DNA of 64,000 nt from Euglena gracilis (GCA_039621445.1 CP154954.1:18338642-18402641), one strand, 5' to 3'; positions 33,770-45,809 are shown, numbered from the stretch's first letter. Numbers and translations: made by a program. The notes: a model not told the origin generated them from the sequence alone.

Positions 33770-34075
33770 GGGAGGGGGGGGTCACTGCATTTTTCGAAAA
33801 ACCAGTCAATCACTTTTCTGGGGGAAACCAGTCAGTCACTACCCCCCCCCCCCCCCCGGGGGTCGGCCACTCTGAAATTCAAAGGAAACTTGACCAAAAA
33901 CATGAAAAAAAGCCAAAAATTTTCCGGTTGCATTGGGCCACTTTAGTATTTTTTCTACCGCCCCCCCCCCCCCCGTGGGAGGGAGGGGGTCCGGGCCAAA
34001 AACCAGTTAGTCACTCTGAAAAAACCAGTCCCCCCCCCCCGGGGTCGGCCAGTGACTAAGTGATTGACTGTTCCC
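33770..34075. repeat. CATACC/CCAGTCA family fragments
   Basis: Repeated AAACCAGTCAxTCACT blocks separated by long C/G runs and GGTCGGCCA; related to 26130-26472 and 36184-36530. Ends not resolved. Confidence 0.5.
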
Positions 34076-34546
34076 ACCCCTTGGACTTGGGTTGGCTAAA
34101 TTGCACCCCCTCCTGCCTGCCTGCATAGCGCCACCTTGTACTTTGGACTTTGCACCGTCACGCAACAAGCCTTGGCAAGTCCCTGAACACCCCACCCCCC
34201 CCACAACCCCATGCAAATGCATTGCATTGCCGAGGAATGGGGAACCAAACAACCTGGTCGGCCGGAAGAATCGTTTCCAAGTCGTAGCTCAGGCACGGTT
34301 TCTCCGGCGAACTGAAAACAAGAAAAATCATTACAGAGGTTCACCCCCCAAAGCTTCTCAACCCAGGGGACAGCACGTCCGTTCATTACTGAACATCAGA
34401 TGGGCGGCCTTCCAACCACCATATGAACGTGCAATATCGAAATACCGGTCCATGCTTTTTGTACCCCTCTGTCACGGAGGTGTACCCTTTTTCAAACCAT
34501 GTATTTATACGTTGGACAGCCTTTTAAAATCCTTAAATTCTGCGAC

Positions 34547-34650
34547 CAGGGGTTTTTTTAAAGACCGGGGGGGGGGCGGGCCCCCCCCCCCCCATCCACC
34601 CACCCCTGGGGTCGCCCCGGGGGCGGGGGACCCACTCAACTAATTTTCCC
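34547..34650. mobile_element. hAT-like element, truncated copy
   Basis: The left end CAGGGGTTTTTTTAAAGACCGGGGG matches the hAT-like family; the homology stops at about 34650, where an AT/AC simple repeat begins. Confidence 0.6.
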
Positions 34651-34659
34651 CGAAAATAT

Positions 34660-34693
34660 TATATATATTATTTATAACATTATATTTTTTTAT

Positions 34694-34776
<83 letters not shown>

Positions 34777-34780
34777 GTAA
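34660..34780. repeat. AT-rich tract and (AC)n microsatellite
   Basis: TATATTA-rich sequence leading into about 32 AC dinucleotides (34706-34769), then TATATATG. Confidence 0.95.
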
Positions 34781-35045
34781 AACCCCCTCCCAACCCCCCA
34801 AATAACCCCCCCTATATATGTATATATGTATATATATTATATATTTATATGTAAAACCCCCTCCCCACCCCCCCCCCCCCAAATAACCCCCCCCCTCTCG
34901 GGGGCTGATTTCGAGCGCCCCTGGTTTCCTTTGGTTTTCCATGTAAAAAATAACACCCCCCCAAAAAACACCCCCCCCCTGGGGCCTTGGTTCGGGTGCC
35001 CAAATAACACACCGTAGGGGTGTTGTTTGGGGGGGGTTATTAAAT
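34778..35045. repeat. TA-type MITE, copy 4 (rearranged)
   Basis: TA-AAACCCCCTCCC...AAATAACCCCCC occurs twice at the left (34780, 34852). Interior GATTTCGAGCGCC and GTTCGGGTGCCCAAATAACAC as in 20751-21116; right end GGGTGTTGTTTGGGGGGGGTTA. Confidence 0.6.
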
Positions 35046-35144
35046 ATTATAATAATAAATACATATATTATATGTATATATTATACAAATAACACCAGGG
35101 GGAAATAACATCAATAAAAAGTCAGGTTTCAACGCTCTGAGAAA

Positions 35145-35530
35145 TATTCCTTCATGATTACTACCACTACTAATACTATTTTTACTACACAATTCCTTTA
35201 TGGGTTATCATACCAGCGAATGAGAATGCACCCTCTTTGGTTCTTTCCTTTGGATCAGAAAAAAAATGCTCCCCTCAGAATGGATGTTCCGAAAAGATGG
35301 TTGCAGAGGTGAGCAGCAACTTGTATTCCACCATTTGACCCGTATGGCACAGCGATACAGCAAAGCGGCAATTCCCTTCCAGCGGTGCCATAAGATTGAC
35401 ATGATGGAAGTTGAAAAAAGATTGCATCCGGCTATGCAAAATGAAGCTGCCGCATTTTTCGGGAGAAAATGTCCCCAGAAGAGAAATTTTCAATGCCCCC
35501 CACATATACAACCCCTTCCTGTGTCCAACG
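35145..35530. repeat. Direct duplication, left copy
   Basis: Starting at TTCCTTCATGATTACTACC and running through GGTTCTTTCCTTTGGATCAG and GAGCAGCAACTTG to CCGGCTATGC, this is closely similar to 35748-36092 in the same orientation. Several open frames span it, but none is recognised. Confidence 0.8.
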
Positions 35531-35747
35531 ACCGGGGAGCAGCCGGGGGGACATGGGTACTGGCAGAAAAGTTCCAAAAAAAAAGCCAATGCTCACTTAA
35601 TACCCTGCCCAAAGCCCCCCCAAAAAGCATTTTGGGCAATTAGACTTAGACATAGGGGTTCGTTGGATTCAATTTCACCCTGAGTTTCTAGCCAAGGTCC
35701 CAACGATATACCTGTCAGCAAGGGATGGGTAGGGAGGCTTTGAAAAT

Positions 35748-36092
35748 TGTTCCTTCATGATTACTACCGCTACTATTATTACTATACTGTTCCTTTACGG
35801 GTTACCACACGAGCAAATGCAAATGCACCTTCTATGGTTCTTTCCTTTGGATCAGAAAAAAATGATCCCCCTCAGAATGGATGTCCCTAAAAGATGGTAG
35901 CAGAGGTGAGCAGCAACTTGAACTCCACCATTTGACCCGTGTGGCACAGCGACACAGCAAAGCGGCAATTCCCTTCCAGCGGTGCCAGAAGATTGACATG
36001 ATGGAAGTCGAAACAAGACTGCCATCCGGCGATAAGTATCTTTGAGGAGGAAATGCCCCCATATATGCACCCTCCCTCTGTCCAACAACCAA
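35748..36092. repeat. Direct duplication, right copy
   Basis: Second copy of 35145-35530, with small substitutions and a shorter 3' part; both end next to TGTCCAACxACC, a terminal motif of the CTATGTCCAATGACC family. Confidence 0.8.
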
Positions 36093-36183
36093 TTTTTTTT
36101 AAAAAAAACTGTGCTCCTTTCTGAAAACGACTCTCACTTTTACTGCCACCCATAAATTTTAGAAGACTCGGAAGATTCTAGAC

Positions 36184-36530
36184 CATACCATTGCTTATCG
36201 ACCCCCCCCCGGGGAGGGTGTCACTTTTCACTTTCAAAAAAAAAACAACAGTCCGTAACTTTTCAAAAACCAGTCACCCACTTCCAACAATGGGGGGGTC
36301 ACTTTGGCCACTCAAGCCAAAATGGCCTAAAACAATGGATTCTGGCCAACCTCCCCCCCCAAAAAATTCTGGCGCCTTCGGCTCAGGTTTGCCACTTTGG
36401 GCCATTCCTGGCCGACCCTGGGGGGGGGGGGGTCTGGAGCCAAAAACCAGCCAATTCTCTCCGAAAAAACCAGTCAGTCACCCCGAGGGGGAGGGGAGGG
36501 GCCCGACAGACATTACAAAATGGTATGCCC
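36184..36530. repeat. CATACCATTGCTTA TIR element, copy 3
   Basis: Left end CATACCATTGCTTATCG, right end AATGGTATG. Flanks TTCTAGAC and CCCTGGAC differ only by three transitions. The interior has CCAGTCA words and C/G runs. Confidence 0.5.
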
Positions 36531-37015
36531 TGGACGTTGCACACATTCTGGTCCAATGAGGAAGATTTCAGTTCAAAACTGCAGTTTTTTGGGTCCACCT
36601 TGGTTGGGGAAGACGAGGAAATTCAAAAACAGCCAAAAAAAAACTGGACCATTTTCCTTCATCTGACAGCGACTTCAAACTGATGTGAGATCCGGGCAGC
36701 ATCCAGAGGTTTTTCATGACTGTGGACAGTTTGCAAGGGAAAGAGGACAGAGAATAATGGACCCGGGAGGGGAGAGGGGGTATAGATGCCGTCAGCCTCC
36801 TACCACGGGGTCGTTGGACATAGGGGGGGGGAATTAGTTTGACAGGCTGGTCTCCGGGGCGAGGTTAACTGTTCCTTGGGCAAGTTGTTTGGGGAGTGGC
36901 GTGCTCTGTACTTCATGACGAGCAACCCAATTGTGAACTGTCAGCGGGGGCACACCCCTTCGGTCATTGCACTTTTGCTGTTTCATTGCGTTGTCCTGGG
37001 GGCCAACCTTCTGGC

Positions 37016-37153
37016 CAACACCGCCGCCGGGGGAAGCTCCACGCCGTCCACCGTGATCGTGAGCAGCCCCCCGGCCACCGTCATCACAACAGTGCTCCCC
37101 GGTGCTACCGCCGGGGTGGGGGGGCCGATGGCCATGCCGGTGACACGCTGGGA
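37016..37153 (-). CDS. Gene B, SPRY-like exon 3
   Basis: Reads SQRVTGMAIGPPTPAVAPGS then TVVMTVAGGLLTITVDGVEL. It resembles the C-terminal strands of SPRY/B30.2 domains (G-S-x-V...G-x-L-x-I-x-x-D-G). Acceptor GACCAG (37155-37154), phase 0. It ends in a GC donor after TTG (37015-37014, GCCAGA); GCG-GTGTTG is an alternative. SPRY domains bind protein partners; the ligand is unknown. Confidence 0.55.
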
Positions 37154-37481
37154 CTGGTCCCCGCAGCGAAAAGGAAATCCATCAAGCTGCATCATGATTT
37201 GAAGGCGGTTTCAGACGAAGACATCCAATTTTTTTTGAAATTGATCAAATTGCTGTTTTTTGAAGAAGAAAAAAACAGTGTTGAATAAAAAAGTAGTGTT
37301 AAATCAAGAAACGCCGGCTGTTGGAGAGAAAAGTAGAAGGGTGCGGGCCGCGCATGCTGGGTGTATGCGCACATCAGGGGTGCCTAAATGAGCGGTTGTC
37401 CGTGCACAAAATGACTTCATACACACAGCCATCTTCCAAAACACACCCGCCGTCCCAACGCCGTCGACCCGCCGTCCCAAC

Positions 37482-37595
37482 GCCGGCATCCCAGCCTGTG
37501 CCCATGGACGTGAACCGTCCCTCCTGCCGGGCGCCCCTGCGCGTGAACACCAGCCCCACGCTTCCCGCCAGCGCCACTTTCCCCAGGTAGTGGTC
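37482..37595 (-). CDS. Gene B, SPRY-like exon 2
   Basis: Reads DHYLGKVALAGSVGLVFTRR then GARQEGRFTSMGTGWDAG, fitting the middle strands of a SPRY-like domain. The donor is GGC-GTTGGG (37481-37480), phase 0, compatible with the next exon. No AG lies within about 60 bases upstream of the start (the sequence is C-rich), so the acceptor is uncertain or non-canonical. Confidence 0.5.
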
Positions 37596-37639
37596 GGGGG
37601 CAGGGCCGTGTGCCGGGTGGGGGCGGGGGATGGCATGGC

Positions 37640-38095
37640 AGGGAATTTTAATTAAAGACCTGGAATATGCAAAAAAATGCCACTTTTCCGAATTTCGATT
37701 ATGCAAAAAAACGCAAATTATGCAACTTGCATATCCGTATTGCACGAAGCTATGACATCATATATTTAACGTATCATCACAAACATCACACTGCAAACCA
37801 TAATACTAATGGGCTCATGATGCTAACGACGCTAGATTGGTAGGGTGTCAAGAGGGGAAAACACACAAAAGAAGTGGGTGACCAAAAGTGAGTGGGCGGG
37901 GACCCGACCCACTCACTTTTTCCCGAAATGGCCAACAATCGCGAAAAATGCTAAAAAAATTAGCACCTTTTTCAAAAAATTTTGGCGCCGAAAAGTATAT
38001 CCGCTTGGGGGGATCCCCCCCCGGGGGGGGCTCGGCCGGATCCACCCACCCAACCCTCCCCCCCCCCCCGGGGGTCCAAGACAAAAAAACCCCTG
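37640..38095. repeat. TGCAAAA fragment and 5'-truncated hAT-like element
   Basis: 37650-37735 repeats TATGCAAAAAAATGC, ending ATGCAACTTGCAT as in 64-409. From about 37900 the hAT-like interior (AAAAGTATATCC, C/G runs, GGGGTCCAAGAC) ends in AAAAAAACCCCTG at 38095; the left end is missing. Confidence 0.55.
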
Positions 38096-38099
38096 ATGG

Positions 38100-39030
38100 C
38101 ACGGCAGCCGGGGGAGCCTGGCATCGCAGCCCATCTCCTCCGCGGCTTCCCTCGCCATCTACCTCACCTCTCCACCCCAGGAGGTTGCCACCTTGCGAGT
38201 CAGCCGGCGCCAGCCAAAATGACAACGCTCCGCAGGGGCCTGGAGGGGACTACGCAACATGACACGGAGGGTCGGGGTGGGTGGGGGCTCGGTTGAACCC
38301 AACGCCGGCACGCCATCCCCAGACTGACAGGAACGGCAAACCTTCAATAAGTATCGGAAGCGGGAAGGGGGATTGATCGGGGTGGGCACGGCATGTGGAA
38401 ACACATTTGGCGCACAGCGGACCTGGCGGCCACACCCACTCAGGTCCCCGCGAGGCCTTGGCCAAATAGGCGGTCAGGAGAAATCCGGGGACCTTGAGCA
38501 AATTCGACCCCCCTCTCAGGTGGGGGCAGTCCCCCGCTCTGACCAACCTCTCCTCCACCAGGCCTTCTCATGTAGGTAATGATGTAATATAAAGCAGTCT
38601 TTGAAACACACTGGTGCAAAAGTCTTTACGACAACCGCAATTTTTTGCCCAAGAAACCAATGTAACTCTGGCTGCCCGCATAGCTCCAGTTTCGGACATA
38701 CGCCACGTTGAAGCCTGTGATATACCCATCAAAAATGGTTTCCGCCCATTTTCCTCATTCCCCCCTCCTGAGTTATGAGCTCCCTGAAACTGCTCCGCAC
38801 ACGACAAGCCAAATTTTTACAAAAAATGGATCTTGGACCGTGTGGTAAAAGTAAAATGCATAATAAAACAATAATATTAAATTAATTGAGTAAAATAGTT
38901 AAAATAAACATCCTACAACTCTGGAACCCTGAGGAGTTAGGCTCTGGAGTTTGGTGCGTGACTGCTTTTGAAACAAGCATCAAAAAATAACCAAAACTCA
39001 CTGGTACCATAAAAGGCATTCAGAAAACCT
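38100..39030. other. Unassigned intronic stretch
   Basis: No exon, repeat array or element end recognised. AT-rich at 38830-38920. Confidence 0.35.
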
Positions 39031-39042
39031 TGAAAGAGCTTA

Positions 39043-39615
39043 CCTCCCCCCCCCCTTGTCCAACGACCACTAATGTTCGTCTCCGACCGGGGGGGCGGTC
39101 GCTAAAATGGCCAATGTTCGTCTCCGACCAGGGGGGGTGGTCGTTAGACAAGGGGGGTGGACCCCAAGTCGGAGGAAAATTTACCATAGATAGGGGTATA
39201 TGGCCATTTTGGGGCTGTTTTTGGCCATTTATGCTATTTCTTGACTACGGTTGGCCACTTTTGGCCATTTTTGGACATTTTTGGGGCACTTTTGGGAATT
39301 TTTAGGCATTTTTGACCGCTTTTTGCCATGTTTGGTCGCTTTTGGCCACTTTTGGCAACTGTTGGCCACACTTTGGCCCCCTTTGCCCATTTTTGGCCAC
39401 TTTAGGCTGTTTTTGGCTACTTTTGGCCATTTTTGCCATATTTTTGCTATTTTTGGCAACTTTTTGGGCACTTTTGGCCATCCTTTGGCCATTTTAGGCC
39501 ATTTTGGGCTATTTTTGACTGTTTTTAGCCAACTTTTAGCAATTTTGGCCGAACCAACATCGTATACAAAAAGATCGTCTCTGACCGGGGGGGTGGTCGT
39601 TAGACAACCCGGTCG
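39043..39615. mobile_element. CTTGTCCAACGACC TIR element with 12-bp target duplication
   Basis: Ends CCTCCCC...TTGTCCAACGACC and GGTCGTTAGACAA are inverted. Perfect 12-bp direct repeats TGAAAGAGCTTA flank it (39031-39042 and 39616-39627). The interior (39200-39550) is a degenerate tandem array of TTTTGGCCA-like 9-11 bp units. Related to 1431-1856 and 5469-5826. The long duplication would fit a Mutator-like origin, but no transposase is present. Confidence 0.85.
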
Positions 39616-39684
39616 TGAAAGAGCTTAGGTCACCGCTTGGGAAAACTTATCGGACGAGCTGCCGGCCCCGAGCCAAGGCCTGGC

Positions 39685-39814
39685 CCTGGCGGTCCAGCAC
39701 CGCGCCGACCGCAAAAGGGCCCGCGAGGTCCGCTGCCACGATCCGCAGCCGGACGGAGTGGCGGCCGCCGGCGGGGAACGTCTGCCGGGTGACGGTAGTG
39801 GAGTCCCGGGACAT
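39685..39814 (-). CDS. Gene B, SPRY-like exon 1
   Basis: Reads RDSTTVTRQTFPAGGRHSVR then LRIVAADLAGPFAVGAVLDR. The G-R-H-S-V-x-L-x-I...F-x-V-G-A-V pattern is typical of the N-terminal SPRY strands (G-x-H-x-W-x-V...V-G-V). Acceptor CGCAAG (39816-39815). It ends in phase 1 at CAG-G before GCCAGG (39684-39683), a GC donor. Third-position GC is very high. It is the most upstream gene B exon recognised with fair confidence. Confidence 0.6.
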
Positions 39815-39883
39815 CTTGCGGGGGCAGGCGCCGGCCGGGCAGGGGCCCTCCCCCGCCCCCCCCCCCCCCGGGGGGGGCCACCC

Positions 39884-40151
39884 CAGGGGTTTTTTAATAC
39901 CGGGGGGGAGGGGGGATCCCCCCCACCCACCCACCCCCTGGGGGCCCCCCGGGGGGGTCCCTGGGGACTCACAAAAAAATGGCTGAAGAAAAATCGCGAA
40001 AATGCCAAAAAAAAAAGCACTTTTCGGCGCCTTTGGCGCGAAAAGTATATCCCACCCCCCTCCGGGGGCCCACCGGGGGCTCGGTGGGACCCACCCACCA
40101 CACCCTACCTCCCCTCCCCCCCCCCCCACGACTAAAAAAAAAAAACCCCTA
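39884..40151. mobile_element. hAT-like non-autonomous element, copy 3
   Basis: Ends CAGGGGTTTTTTAATACCGGGG and AAAAAAACCCCTA. Flanks GGCCACCC (39876-39883) and GTCCACCC (40152-40159) agree at 7 of 8. The interior has a GGCGCCTTTGGCGCG hairpin and AAAAGTATATCCCACC as in the other copies. Confidence 0.8.
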
Positions 40152-40159
40152 GTCCACCC

Positions 40160-41100
40160 ACCCACCAACCCACCCGCTCGCCTAAAACCACTCTAAATCA
40201 GCCGGCAGGGGTTTTTATATTTTTACGGCCCAGTCTTCGGAAGGGTCTGGCTGACCCATGGCACACCCCACCCACCCCCCACCCCCACGCGCGGGGGTAG
40301 GGGGTCCAGCGGCCACGGCCCAACCAATTCTCGCCCCCCCCCTCCTGCAGGACGGGTCACGCAAATGTTAAATGAGGGGGGGGTCGCAAAGACCAAACTT
40401 TCGAGGAGAGCAAAAGAAGCCAACTCCTCGCAGCGTCCATTTGGATACTAATCCTCCCCAATTACAAAAAAAACCTGTCCCCCAGAAACTGTCACCTGAC
40501 ACCGGTCCGTGTTTCCCAGGGGGCGACCCCCCAGCGCAGGATAAGAATATAATATACCCACATCCAAAATAGGAATATAATATACCGGCAACCAAAATTG
40601 GGTGGAGAAAGGTATTTAACTTGGAAATTTCTCAAAACGCAAAATCAGAACTTTGTACCGCTTCCATGCCTTATTCCAGGTTCATACTGCTGCAATTAAT
40701 GTTATATACATACTGATCACATACTGATCAGTTGACTGCAATTTCGGTATTTTTTTGAAGCCACAAACAAGGTCTAGGGCAAAAATCCAATAAAAATCCG
40801 GCAGGTTTCTTGAAAAGAGACCAGGCTCTAAAAAAAAAACAAAAAAAATGCCCAATATACGTTGATGGTTAAAATAATAAAACAATGAAATAATAAATGG
40901 TAAAATGATAAATAATAATCATAATAAAATGGCAATTTCAGGGGACTCTTTCAATGTACGCACCAAACCTACAGTTCATGAAAAGCGAAAATTAAGCGGA
41001 AAAACAACACAAAATTCACTTTTGATGCTAAGCTTGGGAAAAAGTTGTTGTTGTTTTCAGTATGACAACATCCCTCGGTTATCTTCTGGGGAGCCCAACC
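40160..41100. other. Unassigned stretch
   Basis: Poly-A/T-rich and poly-C fragments; AATATAATATACC occurs twice at 40545-40585. Nothing coding recognised. Confidence 0.35.
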
Positions 41101-41104
41101 GACG

Positions 41105-41430
41105 GTAGGGTGCCCTCGCATTCAAATCTGTCTGCTGATGCCTGGCCACCACGCACTGGCGTCGTCGTGGCTGCAGGCCACACTCCGCAGGTTGTCCCGG
41201 AAGTTCCATTTCCCACAGAAGGGCCTTCCCGGGCTTCTTTTTAAGACCCCCGGAGGAATCTCCCCAACCACCCAGCCCGGTCGAAGAGTCTTCTGAGGTA
41301 AAAAGAAGCCCGGGCTTGCCATCCTCGGCCTGCGCCAATGTGCGCTTGAGGACCCGGTCCAGCGGGTCGCTCATGTCGTCACCGGAGCTGGGAGCAGAAC
41401 ACTCTGTGGGGGTGGAACAGAGGGGGGGGG
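41105..41430 (-). CDS. Two candidate exons upstream of gene B
   Basis: At about 41395-41290 a frame reads MSDPLDRVLKRTLAQAEDGK then PGLLFTSEDSSTGLGG. At about 41225-41125 another reads FCGKWNFRDNLRSVACSHDD. Both look protein-like; neither has a recognised domain. They could be 5' exons of gene B or a separate gene. Confidence 0.3.
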
Positions 41431-41439
41431 GGTGTCGGT

Positions 41440-44400
41440 GCCCGGCGTCCACGTGCTGCTGCAGAACACCTCAAAAGACGAGCAAGGCTGAAACTTTATG
41501 AAACACGATGCACTGGAGCTTGGACACGTCTCCAGGAGATTATTTCATAGAGTGGAAGTCTCGCCTTTTCTGAAAAAGCTTTTTGTTTTTCAACATTCTT
41601 TCCATGCGAAATGGCGAATGCCTTGAAAAATCATTTGAATTTCAATTTACACAAAAAATTACAAAATGGACACTTTCCGGGCTTTGAAAATGCAAATTCT
41701 GTCACTTGTACACCTCTGCCCAATATCCAATATCCAAACCTGTGCAGTCAACAACCGACAACCGTTATCGGGAGATATGGCGTAAAATGGAGCGCCAACA
41801 TAACCCCACAGAACAGTACCCCATACCCCCCCACACATCCCCCCGCTGTCACTCCCCACACTCCCCCACCCCCCCCCGTCCCCGCACACATACCACCTAC
41901 ATCCCGCCCCCTGTCACCCCACACCCCCTACTGTCACCCCACACACTTCATCCAATCAGACCATTGCTCAAGGACCCCAGGGGGGGGAGGGGTCCACTGG
42001 CTGGCCATTTAGCTGGACACTGGAAAAATATGGACCCAACTGGAACTCAAAATAAAACAATCAACCCAACCAGAGAAAAGAATTCCTCCGGTGCTGCACG
42101 CTGAGGTGTAAATGAGGTTTTTAATGCAGTTTTTGGCTGGTTTTGTTCAAAAAAAATCCAAAAATGGACAAAAAAGGGGCAATTTTAGCCACTTTTTTCT
42201 TTTTTGGGGAGTCCCCCCAAAATTTTTTCGGAGCTTTGCGCCGCTCACTGGAAAAAAAATTTCATTAGGTAGCCCTGCCAGCGGACCCACCCCCACAGGG
42301 GGGGGGTCCGCTAGAACTCACACTAGCCAAATTTGGACTAGCTGGGCGGTCTGGGGCGCCCCCCCCCCCTGGACGAGGTCGAAGGCCGAGTAAATCAAAA
42401 AATGCCGCCACAAAAAGTTGCCCACAAAAGTGATTTGCATGTGCCAAAAAATTGACATTGGATGCAGGCCTTTGTTTGAGGGTTCGCAGTAAGCCCCAGC
42501 GCGTCGTTAGACATAGGTGAGTCATTGGACATAGTGGCCAGGGGGGGTCCACGGGCCGGCTGGAAAAACGTGCCGACTGGACCACACCCCTCAAGGGGGT
42601 GGGGGTCCGGGGGGGGGGGGTTTCTGGCCGGCTGGCAGCAGGACCCGGCAGGTACCCAAAAAATGCCCCCAAAAGCCCCAATTCAGCTGGGTTCGCAATT
42701 TTCATCCCGAATTTGGGGTGAAGACACAAAAACCACCCAAAAATGTCATTTTTTTGGTTTTTTTTTTCGCCCTTTTGCACCGAAACATTTTTGGTCTAAC
42801 ACGGCTTTGCTGGCCTGGGGGGGGGGGCTTCGCAGCCGGGCTGGGAAATACTGGTTTGGAAAAAGGTGCTGGCTGGCTGGACTCCCCCGAGGGGGTTGGG
42901 TCCGGCTTAAGAAAACCCCTGATTCAGATAAACAAGAATTTTTCTTACAATCTCAAAAAAGTGGAAGCGAAAATTTTGACATTTTTTCAAACAAGCCATT
43001 TGAAATGGCGTTGCATTGGATGGATGATGTTTGCGGGAGAAGGACATTTCTTTAGATCCCAGGGTGTCCAGCCAACTAGCTGTAAAAAAAGTGCTGTCTT
43101 GCCACCCCCCCCCCCCAAGGGGGTTCAGGGGGGGTCCGGCCGGATGCAGGGCCGTTGGTTGTTTCCCAAAAAACTGGCAAAAAAAACGGGAATATAGCTG
43201 GGTTGGAATCTCTCAGTCACATTTTTGAAGTGAAATGACAAATATGCCACTTTTTGACCCACAAATATGGCATATTTTGATCATCTTTCACCCTTTTTTG
43301 CAGTGTCCCAAACATGGGAAAAATGTTTTCTCCGGGACAATGGCTTTTCCAGGGCTGGATATGGCACTGGCTTTTAACTAAAATTTTGTGGTACTGCTCA
43401 CCAACAAATTGTCAGATTTGCGAAAGCCGTTGTGAGATGGGAATGCAAACTGCAACAACACGAAGCACTGACGATTTGTAGTTAAAACGATCCGGATGAG
43501 GTTTACAGCAAGGTCAGGATCCCCTCTGGTGGTGGTGTGAGTGGTTTGGAATGAGGGCCAAACGGAGGACAGAACTCCAGAAAGCAAAACGAAACGAATT
43601 GGAAAGTGATACCGCATACAGATGGCAAAAAGCTAGCCCCAAGGACCTGTGGCAATTGTTCAGGGGCTTACTCTTCTCACTGACCCATCAAATCAAATCA
43701 TTTGAAAAGAAAAGAATTCTTTCTTTTCTTCAAAAACAGATTGTCTCGGTTTTTGAATACCCTCACAACATTAACCTTGCAATATCACCATTGTCACAAC
43801 CAAAAAATAAATAACCAAATAAATAATATGGGTGGAGGCGAAGATTTGCCACACATGAGTGCGAGCGTCGCCTGCCGTGGAGCAGGGCTTATGGGGAAGA
43901 ACAAGACGTAAACCACCGGCCGTGGACACAATGCACGGAAAGGAAAGACATGGAAAGATTTGACTCAGAACTTAGGAGAGGCGGAGTATGGGTGACTTCT
44001 GGGTGACTTGGTTTGTGGGGCAGGCCCGGGATTGGCAACCATCGAATTTGATGGTGTTCCACCTGCAAGCAAGCAAGCAACAGCATGTACTGCCTCATGC
44101 AAATGACAAACAAAATTCTCGATCTGACTCCCAGGACGGACTCTTCACACCTACCGCCCCCCTGTCTCCAGACAGATCAACGCGGAAGAGGTTGGACACC
44201 TGTCAGCGGGTACAGAGCGTGGAGGACAATCTCATGGGCAGGTCCGGGGCAGAGGAACAAAGTTGACTCGAACTCAGTGACAAAAAATCCGAAAAAGAAA
44301 AAATTCCCCCAATTTGGAACCAGACACCTGCAACTGGTTTCTGAAGTGGTCCTTTTTGGAAAAAAAATCATCAGAATTTTGGGAAGAGACAGGTTAGAGG

Positions 44401-44955
44401 GTACAGGGAGACAGGTCCCTTGGAGGACCGTCGGCAAAACGCCGAAAAGCTGGTTTGATAGTTAAATATGAGAAAAATGGCAAAAAAAAGCCGAAAAGCC
44501 AAAATGAAACACATGCGGGTGGGAACAATAGCTGGGACAGAGGGTTGGGGACAGTTTCCAGGAGGACAAGTTTTCAGGGGGGTTGCAACCCTACAGTGAG
44601 CCAGGGCTCAGCCCAAGGCACAGAAGCTTGCCCTAAAGGCCTTAGAAACGAGGACTACCTTCTCGGGGAATGGGTTGGCGTGCCTGCCCCTTCCGATTTA
44701 TATCCAAACATACCGCAGAAAAAAAGGTTTATTTTCAGAGGGTCAGGGCAGGGACAGAAAGGAAACGTTTCTGATTCGCCGTGAAAAAATCAAGAGGTCC
44801 TCGACTGCTTGTGAACTAGGTCCGCAAATCATAGCTCTTTAAATGGGGTGGCTGGTTGCGCTTTGTAAGCTCCTCGCAACAAAAATCAACATCTGAAGAG
44901 GGTTGATGCCAGATGGCTGGAAAACGTTGCGAAATCCCAGGCCAGCTGTCATACG
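41440..44955. other. Intergenic stretch with repeat fragments
   Basis: 41810-41950: CCCCACAC-rich tract. 42490-42920: two GGCTGGCTGG/CAGGGG-type fragments ending CTTAAGAAAACCCCTG. 43090-43150: GGGGTTCAGGGGGG fragment. Remaining sequence shows no exon-like segment. Confidence 0.4.
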
Positions 44956-44960
44956 CAAGT

Positions 44961-45008
44961 GACCTCGTACAGCATCTGGATGTTGATCCGCACTTTGGTG
45001 GTCAAAGA
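44961..45008 (-). CDS. Candidate short exon
   Basis: Between AAACTCAG and GAG-GTCACT the minus strand reads [16 protein letters not shown]. The splice context is acceptable and the sequence protein-like, but the exon is too short to assign. Confidence 0.25.
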
Positions 45009-45248
45009 TAGCTGAGTTTGTACATTGGTCACCCCAAAACAGATGTTGCACGGCAACAGGCAGCCTGCAACCGGTGGGAAAAGAAGGTGGGGGGAGGGTC
45101 GTGCCCCCACAACCTAAACAGTGGTGCAGTCCAGGTGGCTGGAGCGAAACAAATTCCCCACCCAACATCGGCAAAAATTTGCTATTCTGGGCACACTTTG
45201 GGTTAAAAAAGAATAGCCAGACACAAACAACGTTTCAACACATAGCGC

Positions 45249-45506
45249 AGGACACACATACACACACACACACACACACATACGCACACCCACCCACCCA
45301 CACCCACACCCACACCCACACCCACACCCACACCCACACCCACACCCACACACACGCACGCACACACACAGATATATGTACATATATATACATATATATA
45401 CATATATATATTTACATACATATATACATATATACATACATATACATATATATACATATATATATGTATATATGTATATATACATATATACATACATATA
45501 TACATA

Positions 45507-45537
<31 letters not shown>

Positions 45538-45600
45538 ATATATATACATATACATACATACATATATATCTATATATATGTATATATATATGTATGTATG
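45249..45600. repeat. (CACACC)n and (ATATAC)n microsatellites
   Basis: CA repeats, then about ten CACACC units, then about 220 bp of ATATAC/ATACAT repeats. Confidence 0.97.
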
Positions 45601-45809
45601 TAAAAACATGCCTTAAAAATATGTGTGTTGATTTTGGTTAAACAGCTGAGAACGTCGAGAAATTATTGTTCGTTTTTCCCCCTAATTTCAATAACAATAT
45701 GGGGGGGGAAACCGCAGAAAACAAACTGCATGGAAATGCTCCAAAACCACCCCTGGGCCACCAATGGCATCTTATTGTGCGGCAGGGTGCTGTGGTGAAG
45801 CAGGCCAGC

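Noticed and set aside
42500-42930. Complete hAT-like element suspected from CAGGGGGG at the left and CCCCTG at the right
   Set aside because: The 8 bases on each side do not match and the interior belongs to the GGCTGG family; boundaries cannot be supported.
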